From Litoditis marina (lineage: Eukaryota > Nematoda > Chromadorea > Rhabditida > Rhabditidae): a stretch of DNA of 64,000 nucleotides. Location of the stretch: positions 39,155,336-39,219,335 of the forward strand of contig OZ038433.1 of assembly GCA_964036275.1 (NCBI GenBank). Reading direction: 5' to 3'. Shown here piece by piece: positions 44,171-57,000 of this stretch (its first letter is position 1; each line of letters starts with the position of its first letter). Both the position numbers and the translations under genes were made by a program. A model generated the notes under the pieces. It saw only the letters and a program-made list of their open reading frames with translations, was not told the DNA's origin and did no database searches.

Positions 44171-44789
44171 CAGGTCGCACTATTAGTCACTATCTAACCG
44201 ATAGAAAGTTGATCGCCAGTTAACCCGCCACTATATGACCATTGAAAACAATACCAGTGGCAATGTACAACCCTGTCTACTATCCTGAGACCGCAACAAA
44301 CGAGACAACAATCGCTAGTAATATATTTTCTGAAAACAACACCAATCGCCGAGAATACAATCATAATCATCGCACAACACAATCGCTGAACACAATAATG
44401 TGTTACCCTCATACTCTTCGCCTCGCCACCATCGCCAATCATTTACCAAACCGAAATAACATGAGTCTATTTTAGTGCACCGTTTTAGATTAAGAGAATT
44501 AGATTTAGATAATTAGTATTTCTGGGGAAATATCAATAAGTTCCAATACTCGCATTCGCATTTTACATCGCCAACAATTCTCGCTCTCCTAAAATTCGCC
44601 GCCCATCCACTATTCCGGTAATCGATAAATTTTAGGCCAGACAGCCGTAATTTTCTCGAATTGCGTGCACGCGAAAGGCGCTAAGAGGGCGCAAACACAA
44701 GTCGCGTCAAGCGCGTCGCCGTAATCGCCGGAGAGCTAAATCGTGAAGAAACAAAGTGGTCGCAATAGTCGCGACATTCTCCCAGAACA

Positions 44790-45176
44790 CTAAGAATTGC
44801 TTATATGAGAAAAGAGTAGTGCACTAAAAACAGACTTACCCATTTCATCCTCAGGTTCTTCAGCGGCATCGTCGTCCTTCTTGGGCTTGTTCTTCGTCAG
44901 CTCATCGAGGCGTTCACGGTGCAGATCCGACGGGCACACGCTACTGTGGTGGCTTCCTTTTACGGAACAATGATGACAGCGGCGGGCCGTACCAAACATG
45001 GAGCGGCACGGGGGAGGATGTGCCTTGGCAAGACACACGATGCACAATCCCTTCTTGCGCAGGATGGCGACCCTCTTCCCGACTCTATTTACCCTCCAGC
45101 ACTGATCATGATACAGTTGGTCGGTACTCTCGCAATATACGCAATGAGGGAGGCTTGGTCGTTCCGACGACACCAT
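44790..45176 (-). CDS. Gag zinc-knuckle fragment of the LTR element
   Basis: 128-codon ORF with three Cys/His clusters: CVYCESTDQLYHDQC, then KKGLCIVCLAKAHPPPC, then RRCHHCSVKGSHHSSVC. This is the layout of the Gag C-terminal nucleic-acid-binding region in Pao/BEL elements. A charged Lys/Asp/Glu tail (KNKPKKDDDAAEEPEDEMG) follows. An upstream ORF at 45693-45421 is helical, with a coiled-coil look (EEGQQAIMDSVQG), and is probably the preceding Gag part. No pol follows. The left end of the ORF runs toward the 3' repeat. Confidence 0.7.
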   Translation of the reverse strand: MVSSERPSLPHCVYCESTDQLYHDQCWRVNRVGKRVAILRKKGLCIVCLAKAHPPPCRSMFGTARRCHHCSVKGSHHSSVCPSDLHRERLDELTKNKPKKDDDAAEEPEDEMGKSVFSALLFSHISNS

Positions 45177-45420
45177 TCGTCGCTTCGCGGGAGTCCTATT
45201 GTCCTTGCTGGGAGTACGGAATGTTCGATTGCTGGGGGTTGACCACTTCGAACAGGATGGACCATTGCTGTCCTCGCAGACACGATCACAGACCTGGAAG
45301 ATCCAGGATCAATAACACCTTGCGCTTCACATTCATTCACAATTAGTGCAATAGTCATCCTCTCACTCGGACTACTACACCCTCCCCCTCACAAAAATTC
45401 TTCCCATGGTTCCTATGTTA

Positions 45421-45693
45421 CTAACATTCGCTCACACTCGCTGAATTATACTCTCGATTTTCACCTGCTAATATACTCACCCGTTTTAGATCGGCTCTCA
45501 TCGCGTTCATCTTCACTTCGGCTTCATGGTCCGACGATGCCATGTATCTCATTATGGACTCCTGACGTAGCGCTACACCTTGTACGGAGTCCATAATAGC
45601 TTGCTGTCCCTCCTCGATCCGTCGAATCGCTGCGTGTATCTCGCCCATCTTCTCCTGGGTCAGGCATAACAAACCTTCTCCTTCTCGCAACAA
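45421..45693 (-). CDS. Gag-like coiled-coil ORF of the LTR element
   Basis: 90-codon ORF, rich in Glu, Gln, Ala and Met with heptad-like spacing (MGEIHAAIRRIEEGQQAIMD). Placed between the 5' repeat and the zinc-knuckle ORF in the same orientation. A donor-like or frameshift break separates it from the zinc-knuckle ORF. Assignment to Gag rests on position only. Confidence 0.4.
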   Translation of the reverse strand: MLREGEGLLCLTQEKMGEIHAAIRRIEEGQQAIMDSVQGVALRQESIMRYMASSDHEAEVKMNAMRADLKRVSILAGENREYNSASVSEC

Positions 45694-46569
45694 AGCCTGA
45701 AATGATTGCCATACAAATTGATCGCTCGCCAGAATTTACAATAAATTTCATACATATAGTTACTCACATTCTAACAAACTTATACTAAATGCACAATACA
45801 TGCTCCTACACATGACCCGCTAATCGCTTTCTTCCTCGCTCTCCTCCTTGTATGTCTTCCCATCCTTTGCTTTTCGTTTGGGGTTGACTCTCACTCTTTC
45901 CAACTTCACTCTTCGATCTATCGTAACATTGGGATCTGCTCTTATTTCCATAGGAATCAAATGATCGACCTATCATAATCATCGCACAACATATCACAAT
46001 CATAATCATCGCACAACACAATCGCTGGACACAATAATGTGTTACCTTACCCTCATACTCTTCGCCTCGCCATCATCGCCAATCATTTACCACACCGAAA
46101 TAACATGAGTCTATTTTAGTGCACCGTTTTAGATTAAAAGAATTAGATTTAGATAATTAGTATTTCTGTGGAAATATCAATAAGTTCCAATACTCGCATT
46201 CGCATTTTACATCGCCAACAATTCTCGCTTTCCTAAAATTTGCCGCCCATCCACTATTCCGGTAATCGATAAATTTTAGGCCAGACAGCCGTAATTTTCT
46301 CGAATTGCGTGCACGCGAAAGGCGCTAAGAGGGCGCAAACACAAGTCGCGTCAAGCGCGTCGCCGTAATCGCCGGAGAGCTAAATCTTAAAGAAACAAAG
46401 TGGTCGCAAAATAATAATAATTCATTTATCCATATGTGTCAGGAACAAATCAGGACGGAATGAGATCACGAAGTGAGGGACATAAAAATACATCACGATG
46501 ATGAGAAAATATGCGGTTGCGAGATTGTAAATGAGAACGTGTGAAAAAGATGCAGATGAGCATAGAAAA

Positions 46570-47019
46570 TCATAACCTAGCGTTATTATAACGTGATGGG
46601 GGTACAATTTCGTACTCATACATTTCAAAGTAGAATCTAATAAATGCGGTACGGAACTTGAATGGAACAATTGTAACATAGAACTCCTCAACAGAACATA
46701 AGCGGTATCGGAGACAATGAGCATGTACACTTTCACATTGACTAATTATTTCATCGATTTGATTGGAAGGCAATGAAGGTGGAGGATGATGTTCATAGAA
46801 GTAATCGAAAGAATATTGAGCATCAACAGAAGGTGGAAGAGGATTAGGGGCTGGCGGTTCCAGTTTAGAGAAATCAGGGAAATCAATAAATGGACGATCG
46901 ATAATGGGAGTAGGAGGACATTGAATAAAAGGAAATAGTCGCGACATTGACCTCCGTTGCTCTCTTGCTTTTGTAGCAAGCCAATCGCCAAAAAAAAATT
47001 CTGGGAACGCCATCCCCAT
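46570..47019 (-). CDS. Hypothetical 149-aa ORF
   Basis: A single open frame starting MGMAFPEFFFGDW, then a Pro/Asp/Phe-rich part (PTPIIDRPFIDFPDFSKLEP) and an aromatic C-terminal part (FYVTIVPFKFRTAFIRFYF). The composition is that of a real protein rather than of random AT-rich DNA. I do not recognise it. It lies just outside the right repeat of the LTR element. An overlapping frame (47143-46883) also looks partly coding (VPMKLIDFVQHVDTTVHLHI), so a frameshift between them is possible and this may be a broken gene. Confidence 0.35.
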   Translation of the reverse strand: MGMAFPEFFFGDWLATKAREQRRSMSRLFPFIQCPPTPIIDRPFIDFPDFSKLEPPAPNPLPPSVDAQYSFDYFYEHHPPPSLPSNQIDEIISQCESVHAHCLRYRLCSVEEFYVTIVPFKFRTAFIRFYFEMYEYEIVPPSRYNNARL

Positions 47020-47183
47020 TGATATGCAGATGTACAGTTGTGTCTACATGCTGTACAAAGTCTATGAGTTTCATCGGCACGCTGTCAAAGTCATAAAATG
47101 ATCTAAGAACGATACCCGAGCAGATCACAGCACATCTGTACATTGCACACTTTTCTATATTTTCATCTCTTTTTTAATCTCCG

Positions 47184-47462
47184 TCATCTACAACGTGAAT
47201 TTTTAAAGTGAGAAGATAAGATGGCTGAAGACAATCTTTTCAAAAAAGTTCCGTTTTCCAAATATTTAACCGGGTTCTCTGACGCACATTCAATACTCCT
47301 CACAGATTTCATAAATCGAAGACCTGTAGTTGGTAAAACGTGAAGGTTTTGTTCACATTCGTTACAAATATGACATGTGTAGAAACTTTTAACCAAATAC
47401 AAATTCAATAAGTCACGTGAACAATGATGTACAAACATGAACACCTTGAATATCCGTGACAA
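47184..47462 (-). CDS. Hypothetical 92-aa ORF with CxxCxxC
   Basis: Starts MSRIFKVFMFVHHCSRDLL and includes YTCHICNECEQNLHVLP, then SIECASENPVKYLENGTFLK. The Cys spacing suggests metal binding. It is followed 40 bp downstream by the orphan ORFs at 47143-46570 on the same strand, so all three may derive from one gene or mobile element. The family is unknown. Confidence 0.3.
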   Translation of the reverse strand: MSRIFKVFMFVHHCSRDLLNLYLVKSFYTCHICNECEQNLHVLPTTGLRFMKSVRSIECASENPVKYLENGTFLKRLSSAILSSHFKNSRCR

Positions 47463-47469
47463 TATGCAC

Positions 47470-48085
47470 GTTGCTCATGAGTGCCTCATGAGCTCTACCA
47501 CCATTAGGATCGCCCTAAACTCACTTTAGCATACTATTAAAGGCGAATTATGTGAATGATCTTTAGTAGTGTTGAACAGATGGGAGGTACAAACAACATA
47601 ACTATCTAAATCTAAATAACATTCAAATTGTTTGATTTATTGTGTTAGTGACAAACATTTTTAAACGTTTCACAGATATTGTCGGAGGATATGTGCACAG
47701 GGTATGTGCACATGCATTCGTCATTTCAAGACGAGGTGGTTCCAAAGGAAAAAATATACATACATAACTGGGAACTGAAATACTCATGTCCATGGTCACG
47801 GAAAAACAATCTATAAATAGAACTAATTACTTTCGGTTTCTTTCGTTGAGTTCCTGGTTTGGTCGAACAACAACTAGTTCGTTCAGTTTCCCATTAAAAT
47901 GTTCCAATTTTGCAAGCTCATAAATCTGTACTGGTTCTATCGATTCAATACTGTGCACGTCATGTTTTCGATTTTATTCTGAATTGATTAAGAAACACAT
48001 ATGAGTTAATTTCGATTCAAAAAGCTAATTGGTGTTTTTTGAGGCTTTTCAGCAGAACGGTTGCTTGAAGTGTACTCTCCATTGA
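47470..48085. other. Intergenic stretch downstream of the giant srt gene
   Basis: No exon-like sequence. The 3' UTR and polyadenylation signal of the minus-strand srt gene ending at 48086 should lie here. AATAAA-like signals are too common in this AT-rich DNA to choose one. Confidence 0.4.
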
Positions 48086-51000
48086 TCATTGGATGATGGA
48101 GCCACGGGTGTTCCTTGCCAGACGACCTCTATTGTTGGTGGATGAAACAAGAACGGTGGTGACGTCCCTCTGAAAGAGAAATACTTATCGATGATGATGT
48201 TCTCAAAAAACAGTTTGTGAATCTTATCAACCAATTTCATTTTCACTTTTTCTAATGAGAAATGAGTTCAAAACACTTTGAAGAAAGTTGCACATGGTTA
48301 GAAAGTAGTAAACGTGTGATGGTTGCAATCTCCGCCCTCCGGTATACAACTTTTCTAGTCTTCATTTTTTGTTTTCTACAATTCATATACTAAAAAACGC
48401 TAAAATTCAGAACAGACACGGTTATACCCATATTTTGTTGTCAGTGGAAACTGTGTAATATTGTCAATCCCATATGGACTCCTGTACTATAAACTACAAT
48501 GATTGGCGAATTCAAATCGGAACAATTGTTGGATATTTATTGCTGCCCGGATTTATTGCTTTCTTGCGGGAAAATCTAAGTTGAAAAGAATGATTAACCT
48601 TCACTCCTATCTTCCTCAGCACCTCGTTCCGTATGGTTCTGTTCATCGCAAGATAAATCATAGCTGGACATCCTGAAACAAACTCGTGTATCAATAATGT
48701 AAACGATTAATGGGGGTTTCGAACTAGAACCCAAAAGCAAAATTGAGTAGGAACAGGGCTATTTTTCATCGAACCGATGCGAAGTGATTCATCTAAAACT
48801 TTGGAATCTCGAAATGCTCTCTGAGTACGAACTCGCGCGTTGACTAGGAACCTGAAGGTGAAAACTATTCATAAATATATATTTTGACTAGCCGGTCGCG
48901 CGGCTTCCGCCGCGCGCCCCGCTAGCTGGGGGTGGACCCCCAGACCCCCCTCTTAATTGCTTCTCGATCTGTGAACGCCATCTCATAGCGTTCAATATTT
49001 CTGAGACCAAACTACAAAATTTCGATTTTTGATCTTTAATCTTTGGTCTTTGGGTCGATCATCAAGGACACTGTTCTCATTCTATCCTGAAATTTTCAAA
49101 CCACTACGATGATCAAGAGAGCCGTAGCGACCGTGGGAAAATTTGCTGTCCAAAATAGCTTAAATGGAGGTCTAGGTGCGCCGTATATAGTACGGGTTTC
49201 ACCCAAATTGTATAACTCGTTAACGGATGGATATTTTTTCGAATTTTTTTACCACAATCCATGAATATTTCATACCTCTGAAATATATAAATAACGTCTG
49301 TTTCCAACTGGTTTGAATTTTTGACCTCCCTTAGGCAAGGTCAAAGGTCAAAAACGGATGAATATTATATTTGACCAACTATTAACAAAAGTGTTGTCTC
49401 TATTCAGCGAACCCATACTATGAATCTACGGACCACTGTTACATCTCTTCTCTTTTTATGAACGAAAATGCACCAAAAAACGTCAAAATGGACGAAAAAA
49501 ATTTAACTAACTTAGGCTCGCAAACTTTTGACTATGCTGTGACCACAGCTCACTGAGTGGATGTTTTTACTAATTGACGATTTTTTCTGAAAGTTGCAAC
49601 CGGCCGACTTCCTTGTTTTGACTTCTAAATTTTTTTCAAATCGTCGTCATCAATCGATAAATGGTACCGTCAAGTTTTCATGAACACATATTGTTCATAG
49701 TTATTGTTCATTTATGTTATCAAGTTTTAGACAAATTCCATTCAGCCACTCGCTCAGAACGCAATCGATGACGTCATCGTTTTTTCACATTATCGTTCGC
49801 CAAAAATCAATAAATCAACTTTTCCACTATCTGTCAGTTTCTAGTAGGTTTTTATGTTGGGCAGCATCCACATGCAAAGTTTGAAGGAAATCATCGACAA
49901 AAAAAAGTGAGGCACTCTCAATTCTAAATTTTTTTCAAACCATTGCCATTAATCGATAAATGGTACTGAGAGGTTCTGGTCGGAATATGTTGTCCACTCT
50001 TGTTCTTCATTTATGTTGACAAGTTTTAGTGCGATTTCATTCAGTCATTCGCTCTCCACGAAATCGATGACGTCATCGTTTTTTCGTATTTTTGATTACC
50101 AAAAATCAATAAATCAATAATTTCCCTGTTCTTTTGCATTTTGTACGTGGACATACTGGGTAGCATCTATGATGAGAATTTGAACGAAATCAAAGGCAAA
50201 AAAAAGTGAGTGATCCACCTTTATATATGACAAGGTGACTAGGCCGGCTATCGCCGACCTAGCTGGGGGGTACCCCCAGACCCCCCCTGTTGGTTATTTG
50301 TAAGTTTGTAGATGTTTATAGGTAATTTTACGGAGTTTTGACATGTTTACCCATGTCTGGACATGTTTTGTAGTTTTGACGTCTTCTGACCTTCAGAATC
50401 TAAGCCGTCTAGCATATCACAGGTCATACTATCGTCTACTATCTGTGTTCTAACTATCTAACGCATTTAGAACTATCTCCCACGTAAATATGTCACTTTT
50501 CAGTTTTGACGTCTTCTGGCCTTCAGAATCTGAGTCGTCGTGCATATCACAGGTCATACTATCGTCTACTATCTGTGTTCCAACTATCTAACGCATTGAG
50601 AACTATCTCCCACGTCAATATATCACTTTTCAGTTTTGACGTCTTTTGGCCTTCAGAATCTGAGCCGTCTAGCATATCACAGGTCATACTATCGTCTACT
50701 ATCTGTGTTCTAACTATCTAACGCATTTAGAACTATCTCCCACGTAAATATGTCACTTTTCAGTTTTGACGTCTTCTGGCCTTCAGAATCTGAGTTGTCG
50801 TTTATCTCACAGATCATACTATCGTCTACTATCTGTGTTCTAACTATTTAACGCATTTAGAACTATCTCCCACATCAATATGTCACTTTTCAGTTTTGAC
50901 GTCTTTTGGCCTTCAGAATCTGAGCCCTCTAGCACATCACAGATCATACTATCGTCTACTATCTGTGTTCTAACTATCTAACGCATTTAGAACTATCTCC

Positions 51001-54000
51001 CACGTAAATATGTCACTTTTCAGTTTTGACGTCTTCTGGCCTTCAGAATCTGAGTTGTCGTTTATCTCACAGGTCATACTATCGTCTACTATCTGTGTTC
51101 TAACTATTTAACGCATTTAGAACTATCTCCCACATCAATATGTCACTTTTCAGTTTTGACGTCTTTTGGCCTTCAGAATCTGAGCCGTCTAGCACATCAC
51201 AGATCATACTATCGTCTACTATCTGTGTTCTAACTATCTAACGCATTTAGAACTATCTCCCACGTAAATATGTCACTTTTCAGTTTTGACGTCTTCTGGC
51301 CTTCAGAATCTGAGTTGTCGTTTATCTCACAGGTCATACTATCGTCTACTATCTGTGTTCTAACTATTTAACGCATTTAGAACTATCTCCCACATCAATA
51401 TGTCACTTTTCAGTTTTGACGTCTTTTGGCCTTCAGAATCTGAGCCGTCTAGCACATCACAGATCATACTATCGTCTACTATCTGTGTTCTAACTATCTA
51501 ACGCATTTAGAACTATCTTCCACGTAAATATGTCACTTTTCAGTTTTGACGTCTTCTGGCCTCCAGAATCTGAGCCGTCTAGCATATCACAGGTCATATT
51601 ATCGTCTACTATCTGTGTTCTAACTATCTAACGCGTTTAGAACTATCTCCCACGTCAATATGTCACTTTTCAGTTTTGACGTCTTCTGGCCTTCAGAATC
51701 CCAGTCCTCGTTCATCTAAGACGTCATACTATCGTCTACTATCTATGTACTAACTATTTACGGCATTTAGAACTATCTCCGACGTCAATATGTCACTTTT
51801 CATTTTTGACGTCTTCTGGCCTTCAGAATCTCAGTCCTCGTTCATCTAAGACGTCATACTATCGTCTACCATCTATATACTAACTATCTACGGCATTTAG
51901 AAGTATCTCCGACGTCAATATGTCACTTTTTAGTTTTGACGTCTTCTGACGTTCAGAATTGGAGATGTTGTGCATCTAAGAGGTCATACTCTTATCTACT
52001 TTCCATGTTCTAACTATCTACAGCATTTAGAACTGTCTCTGACGTCAATATGTTAGTTTTCAGTTTTGACGTCTTCTGACCTTCAGAATCTGAGTCGTCG
52101 TGCATCTCACAGGTCAAGACGGCATACTATCGTCTACTATCTATGTACTAACTAACTACGTCATTTAGAACTATCTCCGGCGTCAATATGTCACTTTACA
52201 TTTTTGACGTCTTCTGGCCTTCAGAATCTCAGTTCTCGTTCATCTAAGACATCATACTATCGTCTACTATCTATGTACTAACTATCTCAGGCATTCAGAA
52301 CTATCATGGACGTTAAAATATCACTTTTTAGTTTTGACGTCTTCTGACGTTCAGAATCGGAGATGTTGTGCATCTAAGAGGTCATACTCTTATCTACTTC
52401 CCATGTTCTAACTATCTACAGCATTAAGAACTGTCTCTGACGTCAATATGTTAGTTTCCAGTTTTGACGTCTTCTGACCTTCAGAATCTGAGTCGTCGTG
52501 CATCTAAGACGTCATACTATCGTCTACTTTTCATATTAAAACTATCTGAAGCATGTAAAAGTATCTCCGACGTCAATATATTGGTTTAGAGTTTTGACCT
52601 CTTCTGGTTTTCAGAATCTAACTCTACGTATATCTGACACGTCCTACTAACACTAAATGATCATGTACCAACTATATATTACATTCCAAACTATCTCTGA
52701 CGTCGAATTTTCAATTTTACAGTTTTCTGGCAGGGCTCTCAGAATCCTACGTGAAATGGTGACATGATTGTTACTTTTTGGAACAATGTAATCATAACAT
52801 TCTGAACCAACTTCCACTCGTTTTGAGAGTTTCAGACAGTTTGAACAAAGTTCATTTTTGCCGCCTCATAGCCTTCTGTACGAATATAATATACGAATAT
52901 ATACATGTTTGTCTCTGACGTCATAACATGCATGGTACTCAGGTTGTTTACTTGGTTTCGATTCAAAATAATTTTACTTATCGATCTCGAAACTCGAAAA
53001 GCTTGAGACAGCGTAACTAATTTGAATAGTTTTTATTCCAAGTACAAGGTGATAATTGTATCCAGAGGTGCGTAAAATCACTAATTACATATTGGTCATT
53101 CTATACATACAGTTAATAACTATCCCCAATTAAACGTTTGTAAAAATTATGATGAGTATATTTTGAGCTGGTTTTGGATGACAAATACTTCGACTGAGTA
53201 ATGGATTCTCATAGTTAAGAGTAATCAAGCAATTCTATAAAAAAATGTAACTATCGAGAAAAACAATAATGGTTTCGTTTTCATAATCATGTAAGCTTTA
53301 AGAAAAATAGAAGAAAGTTGGAAAAATATCGTACTTTTTCCGTTTTGCTTAGGGGGTGGGTAAGCAAATCCGTTCTGTGGCACGGAATCTCGTGCCGTGG
53401 AACGGAATTTTGCGTTACAAAGTGCAAGCTCCGTTGCAGAAGGAGGATTTGCTTACTACAGAGAAAGCAAATCGATGCAAAATTCTGTTGAGCCATTGTC
53501 AGGTTATAAAATCGATGACGTCATCACTTTTACATAAAAATGTTCATAAAAATCGAGAATAACAAATTGAGCCCTAATGCCTCGACTATCTTTCTAGCAG
53601 TTGTCAGCTACGTAACATACTTTTTGTGGGAGAGAATCGAAGCACTTTTTTGGTTTCACTGAACCCCCTCCTCGCAAAAAACGCTAAAGTCAACTTCGTT
53701 GTAGACAACATTAGGGACAATCTGATTTGATTTTTGTATAGAGCTCATGTAGTATGTAGTTACTGGAAGGATAAATGCTAATAATCTCTAACGGCACGCC
53801 ATCCAGAGTCGTCAGAAAAAGGCCTAATTTTCAACTTTTGTGCATTAAAAATCAATAAATCAATATTATCGATTTCTTTTGATCTTGCACTTTTGTAATG
53901 TTAAGACGTATGTTGTATGGAAGTATGAACCGGATTGTGACAACTTTTGTTAACGGTCAAAGTCCAATCGTTTCTATATATAGGGGGGTGACCGCAAATT

Positions 54001-57000
54001 TTTCGGATCAATTTTTTCCATACTTCCGATTGTCACTCGGACATGTTCTTTTAAAACATAGTAGTCGTACTCGATATCTATCTGACCATGTCGAAAAAAT
54101 TCAAGATTTCATCGTATAACACAGTTTAAATTGATGTTTACGGCCACGTGACCCGATGAGCCATCTCAGCCAACTTACAGGATTATCGATTTTTGAGAGG
54201 TTTCTATGAAAAATGCATATTTTTCTTAGATTTTTTCACACAATGATTGTCACTATCTATCAAGTATTCACAGTCAGTATGCGTTCATTTAATTCATTTT
54301 GGGGAGTTCTACAATATAAATAGTGACTCGAAAAATTTAAAAAGTTCGTAAAAAACGAATCAATGTAGCTACGCAACAATCACACACTTTCCAGGTATCA
54401 GCTCACTGAGCCAAACATTTCACTAATTGACAACTTTTTCTGAATGTTGAAACCGGCCGAAATGCTTAAATCGAGTTTGAAACTTTTTTCAACTTGATCA
54501 ATCTCGAAACATTTAAGTGGTATCGAGACGATATTGTGGTAGGTGATTAGGCTAATATGTTCATTTCGTTTGGTGAAATCGATGCAAAATTCTGTTGAGC
54601 CATTGTCAGGTTATAAAATCGATGACGTCATCACTTTTACATAAAAATGTTCATAAAAATCGAGAATAACAAATTGAGCCCTAATGCCTCGACTATCTTT
54701 CTAGCAGTTGTCAGCTACGTAACATACTTTTTGTGGGAGAGAATCGAAGCACTTTTTTGGTTTCACTGAACCCCCTCCTCGCAAAAAACGCTAAAGTCAA
54801 CTTCGTTGTAGACAACATTAGGGACAATCTGATTTGATTTTTGTATAGAGCTCATGTAGTATGTAGTTACTGGAAGGATAAATGCTAATAATCTCTAACG
54901 GCACGCCATCCAGAGTCGTCAGAAAAAGGCCTAATTTTCAACTTTTGTGCATTAAAAATCAATAAATCAATATTATCGATTTCTTTTGATCTTGCACTTT
55001 TGTAATGTTAAGACGTATGTTGTATGGAAGTATGAACCGGATTGTGACAACTTTTGTTAACGGTCAAAGTCCAATCGTTTCTATATATAGGGGGGTGACC
55101 GCAAATTTTTCGGATCAATTTTTTCCATACTTCCGATTGTCACTCGGACATGTTCTTTTAAAACATAGTAGTCGTACTCGATATCTATCTGACCATGTCG
55201 AAAAAATTCAAGATTTCATCGTATAACACAGTTTAAATTGATGTTTACGGCCACGTGACCCGATGAGCCATCTCAGCCAACTTACAGGATTATCGATTTT
55301 TGAGAGGTTTCTATGAAAAATGCATATTTTTCTTAGATTTTTTCACACAATGATTGTCACTATCTATCAAGTATTCACAGTCAGTATGCGTTCATTTAAT
55401 TCATTTTGGGGAGTTCTACAATATAAATAGTGACTCGAAAAATTTAAAAAGTTCGTAAAAAACGAATCAATGTAGCTACGCAACAATCACACACTTTCCA
55501 GGTATCAGCTCACTGAGCCAAACATTTCACTAATTGACAACTTTTTCTGAATGTTGAAACCGGCCGAAATGCTTAAATCGAGTTTGAAACTTTTTTCAAC
55601 TTGATCAATCTCGAAACATTTAAGTGGTATCGAGACGATATTGTGGTAGGTGATTAGGCTAATATGTTCATTTCGTTTGGTGAAATCGATGCAAAATTCT
55701 GTTGAGCCATTGTCAGGTTATAAAATCGATGACGTCATCACTTTTACATAAAAATGTTCATAAAAATCGAGAATAACAAATTGAGCCCTAATGCCTCGAC
55801 TATCTTTCTAGCAGTTGTCAGCTACGTAACATACTTTTTGTGGGAGAGAATCGAAGCACTTTTTTGGTTTCACTGAACCCCCTCCTCGCAAAAAACGCTA
55901 AAGTCAACTTCGTTGTAGACAACATTAGGGACAATCTGATTTGATTTTTGTATAGAGCTCATGTAGTATGTAGTTACTGGAAGGATAAATGCTAATAATC
56001 TCTAACGGCACGCCATCCAGAGTCGTCAGAAAAAGGCCTAATTTTCAACTTTTGTGCATTAAAAATCAATAAATCAATATTATCGATTTCTTTTGATCTT
56101 GCACTTTTGTAATGTTAAGACGTATGTTGTATGGAAGTATGAACCGGATTGTGACAACTTTTGTTAACGGTCAAAGTCCAATCGTTTCTATATATAGGGG
56201 GGTGACCGCAAATTTTTCGGATCAATTTTTTCCATACTTCCGATTGTCACTCGGACATGTTCTTTTAAAACATAGTAGTCGTACTCGATATCTATCTGAC
56301 CATGTCGAAAAAATTCAAGATTTCATCGTATAACACAGTTTAAATTGATGTTTACGGCCACGTGACCCGATGAGCCATCTCAGCCAACTTACAGGATTAT
56401 CGATTTTTGAGAGGTTTCTATGAAAAATGCATATTTTTCTTAGATTTTTTCACACAATGATTGTCACTATCTATCAAGTATTCACAGTCAGTATGCGTTC
56501 ATTTAATTCATTTTGGGGAGTTCTACAATATAAATAGTGACTCGAAAAATTTAAAAAGTTCGTAAAAAACGAATCAATGTAGCTACGCAACAATCACACA
56601 CTTTCCAGGTATCAGCTCACTGAGCCAAACATTTCACTAATTGACAACTTTTTCTGAATGTTGAAACCGGCCGAAATGCTTAAATCGAGTTTGAAACTTT
56701 TTTCAACTTGATCAATCTCGAAACATTTAAGTGGTATCGAGACGATATTGTGGTAGGTGATTAGGCTAATATGTTCATTTCGTTTGGTGAAATCGATGCA
56801 AAATTCTGTTGAGCCATTGTCAGGTTATAAAATCGATGACGTCATCACTTTTACATAAAAATGTTCATAAAAATCGAGAATAACAAATTGAGCCCTAATG
56901 CCTCGACTATCTTTCTAGCAGTTGTCAGCTACGTAACATACTTTTTGTGGGAGAGAATCGAAGCACTTTTTTGGTTTCACTGAACCCCCTCCTCGCAAAA

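Larger units (their letters stand above)
44355..46408 (-). mobile_element. Pao/BEL-like LTR retrotransposon, internally deleted
   Basis: Two direct repeats of about 410 bp, 44360-44769 and 45980-46408, differ at only about ten places. On the minus strand each starts TGCGACCACTTTGTTTC. The left (3') repeat is preceded by a purine-rich GGGAGAATGTCGCGACTA tract, as expected for a polypurine tract. The inside is only about 1.2 kb and holds a gag zinc-knuckle ORF but no protease, reverse transcriptase or integrase. The left outer border is uncertain (it may extend to about 44171) and I could not find a clean target duplication. Confidence 0.75.

Noticed and set aside
48049..48246. Alternative reading frame through the last exon of the giant srt gene (SPPFLFHPPTIEVVW...)
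   Set aside because: The splice phase from the previous exon selects the other frame, whose end resembles the C-terminus of the 38.7-kb paralog (DVT, then Arg/Ser-rich tail).
50371..52720. CRISPR-like regularly spaced repeat
   Set aside because: Units are contiguous 130-bp tandem copies without unique spacers, in a eukaryotic intron.
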